Below are positions 1 through 8,168 of a DNA stretch of 64,000 bases, in pieces. The position numbers were made by a program, and so were the translations under genes. Origin of the DNA: Alistipes sp. (GTDB lineage Bacteria > Bacteroidota > Bacteroidia > Bacteroidales > Rikenellaceae). Position 1 is the first letter of the stretch. Every line of letters begins with the position of its first letter. The notes under the pieces are model-generated. The model did no database searches and had not been told where the DNA came from. It saw nothing but the letters and a program-made list of their open reading frames with translations. The stretch covers positions 28,747-92,746 of the forward strand of contig JAHHQM010000007.1 in NCBI GenBank assembly GCA_020026395.1, read 5' to 3'.

Positions 1-1668
1 CGGAATTTCACCAAGGAACGGAATGGTCAGTCGATCCTCGATATCTTTTCGACCGCGTACCGACGTGTTCAAGATGTTCTTCATGAAGAAGATACCGAAC
101 GGGATGGCGAAACCGATGACAAACGCTGCAAACAGGATCATCATGGGTTTGGGCGAGATGGGTACGTTGTTGCCGTATGCCCAGTCGATGGTACGGGCGT
201 TACTCTCGGCCACGGCGTAGGTCAGCTGGTTCTCCTCCTGCTTGTTCAACAGGTAGAGGAACAGCTCCTCCTTGATCTTCTGCTGACGCGAAATGCCGAG
301 GATGATCTTCTCCTGCGAAGGCATCGACGAAATACGCGTATTGGCCAGATTCTCCTCGTGGTGGATGTTTTGCAATTGGATGTTCAGTGCTTCGATGTGC
401 GAATTCAGCGAAGCGATGATCGAACGGCGGATGGCAGCCAGGGCGTTACCCATTTCCTGAATGGCGGGGTTGCTCTCCGTACTGTTCTCCAACAGTTTGT
501 CGCGGCGCAGAATCAAGGTGTTGTAGTCGTTGATCTGGCTCGAGATCGAACTATTGTCGACGGAAGCCATCATCGGGATCAGTTCTCCGGAATTCTCGGG
601 AGTGGTCAGATATGTGGTGATGAATTTGGCCACGTTGATCTGGTTCTCGATCGAAAGACCTTCACCTTTATATTTACTACTCTCCTGGAGCGTGCGCTGA
701 GCCTCGGAGGTGATGTCCACCATCTGATGCTCTTTCTTCAGGCGCTCGATGTTCTGATCCACATCACCCAGCTCACGGCCGATGACCTTAAGACGTTTCT
801 TGATGAAGTCGGCGGTCAGCACCGAAATACGACGTTTATCTTCGATGGCATCGTTGTTATAGGCCTCGATCAGGGCATTGATGACATCTTCGGCACGTTC
901 GGGTACGTTATCATTATAAGAGATCGTCACGATCGAGGCGTGCTCGTTGGCTACTTGGCTGCTTACGCTGCGGCGGTAGGAGGTAATCGTACTCTGCTCG
1001 GTGGCCTTGCGTACCATGATCTTTTTTTCGGCGAAGGCTTCGGGCTTGAAGAAATTGGTCTTGTGAACGATCAGCTGACCGATCGGGGTGCTGATCTCCT
1101 CCTCGAACTTGGCGGTGATCTCCACGTGACGGATTTCGTCGGCCTCATCTTTTTCTTTGATGAAACTGTCGGCGAAGTTGGTCAGAAGGATCTCATCCTC
1201 GTTGAGAATGACTCCGTCTACGGCCAGTGCCTGTTTGGCGTTGTCGTTGATGAATTCGATCTCGAAGGGCGAGCATTTGTAAAGATCGATGTCTTTCAAA
1301 AGACCGCTCTGCGAGTAGTTGATCGTCAGGTTGAGGTGACGTACCACCTGAGTCATGAGTCGTTTCGACTGGAGGATATAGACCTCGTTGTCCACGTTAC
1401 GACGGCTCTGGAAACCGGCCAGGTCACTAAACGTAGAAAGATCGATATCTCCACCCTTACGGGTATCCTTTACGAGGATGGTGGCCGCACGGCTGTAAAC
1501 TTTCGGTGTTTTTGCCAAATGGTAAATAGCCACTCCGAGGCACAGGGCAATCGAAATGGCAAACCAGTACCACTGGCCGAGGATGATGGCAATGATGTCG
1601 TTCAGCGAGATAAATTCTTCGCTGTTGGAATCATTGGCCTGTACTTGATTGATGTTCTGTTCTGACAT
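1..1668 (-). CDS. Wzc-like polysaccharide co-polymerase / chain-length determinant (partial, runs off left edge)
   Basis: The N-terminal 556 residues of an inner-membrane polysaccharide co-polymerase, read on the minus strand from ATG at 1668; no stop occurs before the window edge. A transmembrane segment lies near residues 28-50, followed by a long periplasmic Wzz-type domain with coiled-coil-like stretches, and a second transmembrane segment near 510-535. The visible end has the PFLGEIP motif that usually links the Wzz part to a C-terminal BY-kinase (tyrosine autokinase) domain, so the missing part is probably that kinase (inference). In this family the protein controls chain length and export of capsule or exopolysaccharide together with a Wza outer-membrane protein. 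The Wza-like gene lies 10 nt upstream in the same operon. Confidence 0.88.
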   Translation of the reverse strand, partial: MSEQNINQVQANDSNSEEFISLNDIIAIILGQWYWFAISIALCLGVAIYHLAKTPKVYSRAATILVKDTRKGGDIDLSTFSDLAGFQSRRNVDNEVYILQSKRLMTQVVRHLNLTINYSQSGLLKDIDLYKCSPFEIEFINDNAKQALAVDGVILNEDEILLTNFADSFIKEKDEADEIRHVEITAKFEEEISTPIGQLIVHKTNFFKPEAFAEKKIMVRKATEQSTITSYRRSVSSQVANEHASIVTISYNDNVPERAEDVINALIEAYNNDAIEDKRRISVLTADFIKKRLKVIGRELGDVDQNIERLKKEHQMVDITSEAQRTLQESSKYKGEGLSIENQINVAKFITTYLTTPENSGELIPMMASVDNSSISSQINDYNTLILRRDKLLENSTESNPAIQEMGNALAAIRRSIIASLNSHIEALNIQLQNIHHEENLANTRISSMPSQEKIILGISRQQKIKEELFLYLLNKQEENQLTYAVAESNARTIDWAYGNNVPISPKPMMILFAAFVIGFAIPFGIFFMKNILNTSVRGRKDIEDRLTIPFLGEIP

Positions 1669-1678
1669 AATCTTTTAT

Positions 1679-2485
1679 CTATCGGGTGATGGTTACAATT
1701 AACGTGGCGAGCGAAATGCCGACGCTGAACAGCGAAACGTAGAACGAACGGTTCTGGCTGATTTCACCGGCCTGTGCCTTGTATTTGTTGGGCTTCACGT
1801 AGACGATGTCGTTCTGCTGGAGGTAATACACGGGCGACTGGAAAATATCCTTGGACGTGAGATCCAGATATTCGATCGTACGTTTGCCGTTGACCTCGCG
1901 GGCTACGGCCACCTCGGAGCGGACACCGTAGATCGTCAAATCGCCTGCCATAGCCAGCGCGTCGAAGATCGTGATCTTGTCACGCGTCAGGTCGTAGTAA
2001 CCCGGACGGGCAACCTCACCCAAAACGGCGATCTTGATGTCGGCAAACGAAATATTGACTTCGGGGTCGTTGATGTAACCGCCGTCCTTGATCTTCTGGG
2101 CGATCTCCTGGGCCAGTTCGCTACGGGTTTTGCCCTTGGCTTCGATGGCACCGATCACGGGCATCTGAAGAACACCTTTCTCGTCAACGGTGCGGATTTG
2201 AAGCGAATTTGCACCGGTATTGCTGCCGGCGTATTCGCCTGATTTGGCATTTAAAGAATTGTACGAAGAGTACGAGTTGAACGGAGCAGCCAACTCGGGG
2301 TGCATGCTGCTGACTACAATGGTGATTCGATCCAAAGGTTTGATTCGGATCTGACCGTTCTCGACGATCTGTTCCGGAGTGAAGGGACGAGCATCCTGCA
2401 GGTACCAAATTCGTCTCTCCGGATTGCACGACGAGAAGAATGTGATCAAAAGGATCAACGATAAAGAGTAGATTAATTTTCTCAT
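1679..2485 (-). CDS. Wza-like polysaccharide export lipoprotein (Poly_export/SLBB)
   Basis: A 268-residue outer-membrane polysaccharide export protein. ATG at 2485 begins a lipoprotein signal ending in FFSSC near residue 20; upstream in-frame starts would lie in or before the promoter box at 2514-2521, so they were not used. A Poly_export domain follows (RIKPLDRITIVVSS), then an SLBB domain (AVLGEVARPGYYDL) and a hydrophobic C-terminal helix that could form the export ring's membrane anchor. It is first in a two-gene minus-strand operon with the Wzc-like gene. Proteins of this type form the outer-membrane channel for capsule or exopolysaccharide. The glycosyltransferase genes expected nearby must lie beyond the left edge. 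Confidence 0.9.
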   Translation of the reverse strand: MRKLIYSLSLILLITFFSSCNPERRIWYLQDARPFTPEQIVENGQIRIKPLDRITIVVSSMHPELAAPFNSYSSYNSLNAKSGEYAGSNTGANSLQIRTVDEKGVLQMPVIGAIEAKGKTRSELAQEIAQKIKDGGYINDPEVNISFADIKIAVLGEVARPGYYDLTRDKITIFDALAMAGDLTIYGVRSEVAVAREVNGKRTIEYLDLTSKDIFQSPVYYLQQNDIVYVKPNKYKAQAGEISQNRSFYVSLFSVGISLATLIVTITR

Positions 2486-2513
2486 GAGCTCTTGCAATTC
2501 TATTAATAATGGA

Positions 2514-2521
2514 CAAAGGTA
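2514..2521 (-). promoter_or_regulatory. Promoter -7 box of the wza-wzc operon
   Basis: TACCTTTG on the minus strand fits the Bacteroidota TAnnTTTG element and lies 28 nt before the chosen Wza ATG. No clear -33 TTTG was found. The stretch 2522-2784, up to the next promoter, shows no convincing gene. Confidence 0.55.
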
Positions 2522-2784
2522 ATACTTTTTTTGATGAGGTGAGTTTTTTTTGTCGAGTTTTTCTCGGGTTGATTCGTAAAATGCGTCTGTAAAGCATTGG
2601 GGCGAGGGGTGCGGGAAAACCAAACTGCAAAGATCGTGCGGAATTTTTACGGGAGTGTTCCGATTTTGTTGATTGCGACCGAGTTTGTCCCCCGCAGGAA
2701 AACGATTTTTCGGAACGGGTTTTGAGTGGCGCGGCCCGTAAAAAAAATCGGCGGGCGGAGGCGTGTGATTTGAAAATATTTTCG

Positions 2785-2792
2785 TATGTTTG
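2785..2792 (+). promoter_or_regulatory. Promoter -7 box for the TPM-domain gene
   Basis: TATGTTTG ends only 6 nt before the ATG at 2799. In Bacteroidota transcription begins a few bases after this box, so the mRNA would have almost no leader. Confidence 0.5.
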
Positions 2793-2798
2793 TGACCG

Positions 2799-3707
2799 AT
2801 GGATTGGAAAAAATTAATGTTGGTTTTCGTGGCATTGTGCTGCGTGAGCCTTGCCCGTGCAGAGGGCTATACGGTTGATCAAATCCCCAACGTGCAGTTG
2901 CGGGATAGCCGTCGTTTTGTGTCGAATCCCGACGGGGTGCTTTCCGCAGAGACCGTGCGGCAGATGGATGCCGTGTGTGCGTCGCTTCGGGATCGGGGCT
3001 ATGCGCAGGTGGCCGTCGTGGCCGTCGAAGAGATTGAGGGCGAGGATTTGTACTCGTTTGCCATCGAATTGTTCGAGAAGTGGGGCGTCGGCGGTCGGAA
3101 GTCGGATAACGGACTGGGTATCTTGCTGGTACGCGGTCGACGGGAGATCCGTTTTGTGACGGGACAGGGCGTTGAAGGTGTGTTGCCCGACATCATCTGC
3201 AAACGCATCCAGATGAACTATATGGTGCCCTCGTTCCGACAGGACGATTACGATACGGGTATGCTCCGAGGCTTGCAGGCCGCGGCTACACTGCTCGAAG
3301 GCGGTGAGGTCGATTTGGATCGGGGACGTCGGGAACGCGACTCGGTACCCTGGTGGACGATCTTTATTTTCCTGGGCGGATTTTATCTGGTCGGATGGTT
3401 CAGCGAACGCAAAAAGAAGACGTGTCCCAAGTGTCACCGCGTCGGTTTGAAATTGGACGGAACGGATGAGTATATCATCAATAATCACCGTGTTACGGAA
3501 TATACTTACGTCTGCCGTCATTGTGGACAGCGGGTCGTAAAACGTATCAATTCGGCACGCGACGACGATGACTTCCACGGCGGTTGGGGCGGCCCCTTCA
3601 TCGGCGGATTCGGAGGCTTCGGCGGTCTTGGCGGCGGGGGCGGTTCGTTCGGCGGAGGCTTCGGCGGAGGATCGTTCGGCGGCGGTGGTGCCGGCTCGAA
3701 ATGGTAA
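2799..3707 (+). CDS. TPM-domain membrane protein (YgcG family) with zinc ribbon and glycine-rich tail
   Basis: A 302-residue envelope protein. A signal peptide occupies residues 1-21, a TPM domain (Pfam TPM_phosphatase) about 30-165, and a transmembrane helix about 185-201. A cytosolic zinc-ribbon-like element has C209/C212 and C239/C242, and the last 40 or so residues are almost all Gly with Phe/Ser. TPM proteins are poorly understood; they have been linked to photosystem repair in plants and to membrane protein maintenance in bacteria. The lemA gene follows after 32 nt, a pairing seen in many bacteria. The lysines before the hydrophobic core favour the first ATG over the internal Met7, although this leaves almost no 5' leader. 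Confidence 0.88.
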   Translation: MDWKKLMLVFVALCCVSLARAEGYTVDQIPNVQLRDSRRFVSNPDGVLSAETVRQMDAVCASLRDRGYAQVAVVAVEEIEGEDLYSFAIELFEKWGVGGRKSDNGLGILLVRGRREIRFVTGQGVEGVLPDIICKRIQMNYMVPSFRQDDYDTGMLRGLQAAATLLEGGEVDLDRGRRERDSVPWWTIFIFLGGFYLVGWFSERKKKTCPKCHRVGLKLDGTDEYIINNHRVTEYTYVCRHCGQRVVKRINSARDDDDFHGGWGGPFIGGFGGFGGLGGGGGSFGGGFGGGSFGGGGAGSKW

Positions 3708-3739
3708 AACGAAAATTATAAATTAAAAGAATAGAAAAA

Positions 3740-4321
3740 ATGAGAAAGTCGATTTTAATTGTTTTGGGAGTGGTGGTCATTGTGGCCATCTATTGTTTCT
3801 CGTCGTACAACAAGTTTGTCAATCAGGAGGAGATCGTCAAATCGTCCTGGGCGAATGTCGAGACGCAGTATCAGCGCCGTGCGGATCTGATTCCCAATCT
3901 GGTCAATACGGTCAAGGGTTATGCCGCACACGAGAGCAAGACGCTCAACGACGTGGTAGAGGCTCGTTCGAAGGCTACGTCGGTGAACCTGTCGCTCGAT
4001 GAACTGACGCCCGAAAAGATGGCCGAATTCCAACAGGCACAGGCTCGGGTCGGTTCGGCACTGGGTCGTCTGATCGCCATTTCGGAGAATTATCCCGATC
4101 TGAAGGCGGCCGACAACTTCCGCGATTTGCAGGTGCAGTTGGAGGGTACGGAAAACCGCATCGGCAAGGCGCGTAAAGACTTTAACGAGGCAGCCCAGGG
4201 CTATAACGTGGCCATCCGCCGCTTCCCCGCAAACCTGATTGCCGGAATGTTCGGTTTTGAGCAGAAGCCTTACTTTGAGGCCGACGAGGAGAGCAAAGCA
4301 GCCCCCAAGGTAGAGTTCTAA
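3740..4321 (+). CDS. lemA: LemA family protein
   Basis: A 193-residue LemA-family protein: an N-terminal signal-anchor helix at about residues 4-22, then a helical bundle containing the family hallmark RRADLIPNLVNTVKGYA. The topology predicts a short inner end and a long helical domain outside the inner membrane. The exact function is unknown. Its position 32 nt after the TPM gene, with no promoter or terminator between, indicates co-transcription, and a strong terminator follows. The C-terminal region after about residue 175 is acidic and probably disordered. Confidence 0.93.
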   Translation: MRKSILIVLGVVVIVAIYCFSSYNKFVNQEEIVKSSWANVETQYQRRADLIPNLVNTVKGYAAHESKTLNDVVEARSKATSVNLSLDELTPEKMAEFQQAQARVGSALGRLIAISENYPDLKAADNFRDLQVQLEGTENRIGKARKDFNEAAQGYNVAIRRFPANLIAGMFGFEQKPYFEADEESKAAPKVEF

Positions 4322-4352
4322 ATTAAGGGAAAGTTTCCCCGATAACATATCG

Positions 4353-4385
4353 AAAAGAGAAGTTCCTGGAAAACTTCTCTTTTTT
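4353..4385 (+). terminator. Rho-independent terminator after lemA
   Basis: Stem AAAAGAGAAGTT / AACTTCTCTTTT with a 7-nt loop, followed by a T run. It closes the TPM-lemA operon. Confidence 0.85.
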
Positions 4386-4421
4386 CGTGTGGGGATACGA
4401 ATCTGAAAAAATAAGTTTTCT

Positions 4422-5375
4422 ATGTCCTCGGAAAAATCGCAGGGTTATTTGTTGGGTGCCATTGCTGCCATGAGTTACGGTCTTAATCCGTTGTTCACGC
4501 TTCCGCTCTATAAAATGGGGGTGGGAACGGATGCGGTGTTGCTGTTTCGCTACCTGTCGGGATTGGTGCTTTTGGGCGGTTATGCGTTACTGCGGAAGCG
4601 CAGCCTTCGGATCAGCCTCAAGAACGCCAAATTGGTCAGTACGCTGGGACTGCTGATGGCGCTTTCGTCACTGTTCCTGTTTGAGAGTTATCGCTATATG
4701 GATGCGGGCGTGGCCTCGACCATCCTGTTTGTTTATCCTGTGCTGGTGGCGCTGATTATGGGCGTGATCTTCCACGAACGGATCTCGTGGATCACGATCT
4801 TTTCGATCGTCACGGCCTTTTCGGGTGTTGCTCTGCTGTGTAAGGGCGAAAACGGCGTGCCGCTCGATTGGTGGGGCGTGACGCTGGTTTTCCTGTCGTC
4901 GGCAAGCTATGCGGTCTATATCGTCGGGGTGAACCGTTCGTCGCTCGGGCGGATGGATACCGAGACGCTGACTTTCTATGTGCTGTGTATGGGCTTGTTG
5001 CTCTTTGTGGTGCGCCTTGCCGTAAACGGCACGTGGCAGATGGTGCCGTCGAATCTTTTGGCGTGGGCGTGTGCCCTGGCCTTGGGTCTGTTTCCGACGG
5101 TTATCTCGCTGATTGCCATGGCGGGAGCGATCCGACGAATCGGTTCGACGCAGACCGCCATCCTCGGTGCGCTGGAACCCGTCACGGCACTGTTTTTCGG
5201 CGTGATGGTCTTCGGCGAGGAGTTCACGATGCGTATCTTTATTGGCGTGGTGATGATCCTTGTGGCAGTCACCTGCATCATTTCGGGCGATTCGCTCGCC
5301 TTCCAGATCATGCGTTTTGCACAACACGGACGCATCCCGTCACTGCCGCGCCTGTGGCGTCGGCACAAGCTCTGA
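4422..5375 (+). CDS. EamA/DMT-superfamily permease
   Basis: A 317-residue polytopic inner-membrane protein with about ten hydrophobic segments arranged as two EamA repeats (about residues 8-140 and 150-288). The end of each repeat has the characteristic 'glutamate after the conserved helix' feature, for example LEPVTALFFGVMVFGEEF in the second. The family exports amino acids, nucleobases or other metabolites; the substrate cannot be told from sequence. It stands alone between two terminators. A weak promoter candidate (TAAGTTTT) lies at 4412-4419 just before the ATG. Confidence 0.9.
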   Translation: MSSEKSQGYLLGAIAAMSYGLNPLFTLPLYKMGVGTDAVLLFRYLSGLVLLGGYALLRKRSLRISLKNAKLVSTLGLLMALSSLFLFESYRYMDAGVASTILFVYPVLVALIMGVIFHERISWITIFSIVTAFSGVALLCKGENGVPLDWWGVTLVFLSSASYAVYIVGVNRSSLGRMDTETLTFYVLCMGLLLFVVRLAVNGTWQMVPSNLLAWACALALGLFPTVISLIAMAGAIRRIGSTQTAILGALEPVTALFFGVMVFGEEFTMRIFIGVVMILVAVTCIISGDSLAFQIMRFAQHGRIPSLPRLWRRHKL

Positions 5376-5396
5376 TCGGCGGGGTTTTCGTTTGTC

Positions 5397-5422
5397 GGGG
5401 GAGGTCGCTTGCGACCTCCCTT
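5397..5422 (+). terminator. Rho-independent terminator after the EamA gene
   Basis: A perfect 10-bp GC-rich stem (GGGAGGTCGC / GCGACCTCCC) with a very short loop, followed by TTT. Confidence 0.7.
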
Positions 5423-5510
5423 TGTCATTGGTGTTGAGCGGAAAAACGGGTATCGCAAAAATGTTCATAAAAGGTGGTGCGTTGGGGTAGGAAAGCCGGA
5501 AAAATAGTGT

Positions 5511-5518
5511 TATATTTG
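5511..5518 (+). promoter_or_regulatory. Promoter -7 box of the plsC-parE-parC-aroK-murI operon
   Basis: TATATTTG matches the TAnnTTTG consensus exactly. It lies 37 nt before the ATG at 5556, and no other clear promoter was seen until the one before ftsK. Confidence 0.65.
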
Positions 5519-5555
5519 CAAGTTGAAATACATTCACCCCAAAATCACCCTACCT

Positions 5556-6284
5556 ATGTTTAGCGCGATTTACTATCCCTTCTGCGTGGTGCTGTGCCTG
5601 ACGGTCATGATCCTCTCGGCCATAGCCCTTGTCGTTTGTTACCCGTTTGATCCGGGACGACGTGTCGTACATGAACTTTCGCGCGTGATGACCCGCATCT
5701 TTTTCTTCCTGCCGCCCATGTGGCGACACCGCGTCATCGGCCGTGAAAATGTCGATCCGAAAAAGAAATACATCATTGTCCTGAACCATAGCGCAATGAT
5801 CGATATCCCGTCGCTTTACCTGATTCCGCTCAATTTCCGCTGGGTCTCGAAGCGCGAGGTCTTCAAGATCCCGTTCTTCGGTCAGTTCTTGCTGCTGCAC
5901 GGCGATATTCCGATTGACCGTGGTCACGGATCGGAGGCGCTGGAGCAGATGATCACCAAGGGGCGTCACTGGACGAATCTGGGCGTGTCGGTTGCGGTGT
6001 TCCCCGAGGGTACGCGCTCGAAAGACGGCGAAATCCACCGCTTCAAGACCGGTGCGTTTGTCCTGGCCAAGGAGTGTGACGTGGAGATCCTTCCCGTGGT
6101 GCTGGACGGTACCTCGTCGCTGATCGGCAAAAACCGCCTGTTCCGATGGCGCAATACGATCACCGTGCGAGTGCTTCCTTCGGTAAGCCACGAGGATGTG
6201 CGCCGCATGGAGGTGCACGAACTGATGGATCAGACTCGTGAGCGCATGTGTGAGGCATTAAAGCAAATTCGTGAGAACAAATAG
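5556..6284 (+). CDS. plsC: 1-acyl-sn-glycerol-3-phosphate acyltransferase (PlsC family)
   Basis: A 242-residue membrane-bound acyltransferase of phospholipid synthesis, adding the second acyl chain to lysophosphatidate. The N-terminal hydrophobic helix spans about residues 5-29. The catalytic HxxxxD motif is NHSAMID (H78, D83) and the substrate motif is FPEGTRS (149-155). An in-frame TTG at 5523 would sit only a few bases from the promoter box, so ATG at 5556 was chosen. parE begins 3 nt after its stop, so it heads the topoisomerase IV operon. An ornithine-lipid or other lyso-lipid acyltransferase role cannot be excluded. Confidence 0.9.
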   Translation: MFSAIYYPFCVVLCLTVMILSAIALVVCYPFDPGRRVVHELSRVMTRIFFFLPPMWRHRVIGRENVDPKKKYIIVLNHSAMIDIPSLYLIPLNFRWVSKREVFKIPFFGQFLLLHGDIPIDRGHGSEALEQMITKGRHWTNLGVSVAVFPEGTRSKDGEIHRFKTGAFVLAKECDVEILPVVLDGTSSLIGKNRLFRWRNTITVRVLPSVSHEDVRRMEVHELMDQTRERMCEALKQIRENK

Positions 6285-6287
6285 GAT

Positions 6288-8156
6288 ATGGCAGATTTAC
6301 AAAATACGAACAAAAGCAATTACGGCGACGACGCCATCGTGACCCTCTCACCCCGAGAGCATATCCGTCTCAGACCGGGTATGTACATCGGTAAGCTGGG
6401 CGACGGAACGCAGAGCGATGACGGCGTCTATGTCCTGATCAAGGAGGTGGTCGATAACTCGGTCGATGAGTACATCATGGGTTTCGGTCACCGCATTGAC
6501 ATCACGATCGAAGACAATGTGGTCTCGGTGCGTGACTACGGCCGCGGTATTCCGTTGCAGTCGTTGTCGGCCGCCGTCAGCCGCATGAATACGGGGGCCA
6601 AGTACGAGGGTACGGCATTCCGCAAGACGGTCGGTCTGAACGGTGTGGGTGTCAAGGCCGTCAATATGCTTTCGAGTGAATTTACGGCACGTTCGGTGCG
6701 TGGCGGTCAGGCACACACGGTCACCTTCCGACAGGGTTTGGAAGAGGGCGATGTGTGGGAGGAGAACGTCAGCGAAAAGGACGGTACCTTCATCTCGTTC
6801 CGCGTCGATGAGGAGATTTTCGGCAAGTACAGCTACAATTTGGAATATGTCGAACAGATGGTGCGCAACTACACCTATCTGAACCTCGGTCTTGTGTTCA
6901 ATTTCAACGGACAGGAGTATGTGTCGAAAAACGGATTGCTGGATCTGCTCAACGAAAATATCTCCGAGGAGCCGCTCTATCCGCCCATCCACCTTTCGGG
7001 CGAGGATATCGAGGTGGCCATCACCCACGGATCGGGCTACGGCGAGGATTATTTCTCGTTCGTGAACGGTCAGTATACCTCGCAGGGCGGTACGCATCAG
7101 GCGGCTTTCCGCGAATTTTTGGCCAAGACCATCAAGGAGTTTTACCATAAGGACTACGACCCGTCGGATGTGCGTACGTCGATCATCGCCGCCATTTCGG
7201 TGAAGGTGGCCGACCCGATCTTCGAGTCGCAGACCAAGATCAAACTGGGATCGAAGGAGGTCGAGCCGGGCATTTCGATGCGTACGTTTGTCGGCGATTT
7301 CCTCACGAAACAGTTGGACGATTACCTCCATAAACATCCCGAAACGGCGCAGATCCTCCAAAAGAAGATCGTCGAGAACGAGAAGGAGCGCAAGGCCATC
7401 TCGGGTGTCCAGAAGAAAGCCCGCGAAACCGCCAAGAAGGTTTCGCTCAACAATAAAAAGCTGAGGGACTGCAAGATCCACCGTACGGATCGCAACGAAT
7501 TGGCCGATCAGTCGATGATTTTCATCACGGAGGGTAATTCGGCATCGGGTTCGATCACCAAGAGCCGCGATGTGAAGACGCAGGCCGTGTTCTCGTTGCG
7601 CGGTAAACCGCTGAACTGCTACGGACTAACGAAGAAGGTCGTCTACGAAAATGAGGAGTTCAACCTCCTGCAGGCTGCACTCAACATCGAGGAGGATATC
7701 GAGAATCTGCGTTACGAGAAGGTCGTCATCGCAACCGATGCCGATGTGGACGGTATGCACATCCGCCTGTTGATCACCACCTTCTTCCTGCAATTCTTCC
7801 CCGACGTGATTCGTCAGGGGCATCTGTTCATCCTGCAAACGCCCCTGTTCCGTGTGCGCAACAAGAAGATCACGCGTTACTGCTATTCGGAGGAGGAGCG
7901 TCTGAAGGCACTTCAGGAGTGCGGCAAGTCGGCCGAGATCACGCGATTCAAAGGTTTGGGTGAGATTTCGCCCGACGAGTTCCGCGAATTTATCGGCGAG
8001 GGGATGCGTCTGGACAAGGTACGCATCACGAAGGATGCCCCGATTCACGACCTGCTGGAGTTCTATATGGGCAAGAACTCGTTTGAGCGTCAGGAATTTA
8101 TCATCGACAATCTGCGCGTCGAGGAGGATATCGAGCGCGATGTAGCCCTTAGTTAG
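6288..8156 (+). CDS. parE: DNA topoisomerase IV subunit B (ParE/GyrB family)
   Basis: A 622-residue type IIA topoisomerase ATPase subunit. The GHKL ATP-binding domain shows DNSVDE, GRGIP and the glycine-rich GLNGVGVKAVN. A transducer domain follows, then a Toprim domain with EGNSASGS near residue 414 and the metal-binding DADVDG near 484. The length fits ParE and lacks the insert of long GyrB proteins. It is followed after 12 nt by its partner subunit, so it makes the ATP-driven strand-passage enzyme that unlinks daughter chromosomes. The separate gyrA in this window supports calling this pair topoisomerase IV. Confidence 0.95.
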   Translation: MADLQNTNKSNYGDDAIVTLSPREHIRLRPGMYIGKLGDGTQSDDGVYVLIKEVVDNSVDEYIMGFGHRIDITIEDNVVSVRDYGRGIPLQSLSAAVSRMNTGAKYEGTAFRKTVGLNGVGVKAVNMLSSEFTARSVRGGQAHTVTFRQGLEEGDVWEENVSEKDGTFISFRVDEEIFGKYSYNLEYVEQMVRNYTYLNLGLVFNFNGQEYVSKNGLLDLLNENISEEPLYPPIHLSGEDIEVAITHGSGYGEDYFSFVNGQYTSQGGTHQAAFREFLAKTIKEFYHKDYDPSDVRTSIIAAISVKVADPIFESQTKIKLGSKEVEPGISMRTFVGDFLTKQLDDYLHKHPETAQILQKKIVENEKERKAISGVQKKARETAKKVSLNNKKLRDCKIHRTDRNELADQSMIFITEGNSASGSITKSRDVKTQAVFSLRGKPLNCYGLTKKVVYENEEFNLLQAALNIEEDIENLRYEKVVIATDADVDGMHIRLLITTFFLQFFPDVIRQGHLFILQTPLFRVRNKKITRYCYSEEERLKALQECGKSAEITRFKGLGEISPDEFREFIGEGMRLDKVRITKDAPIHDLLEFYMGKNSFERQEFIIDNLRVEEDIERDVALS

Positions 8157-8168
8157 CCTAAAAGTGTT

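Noticed and set aside
358..1665. Long plus-strand open frame of 435 codons opposite the Wzc-like gene
   Set aside because: The minus strand encodes a protein with clear Wzz motifs and membrane helices; the plus frame has none and is a by-product of codon bias.
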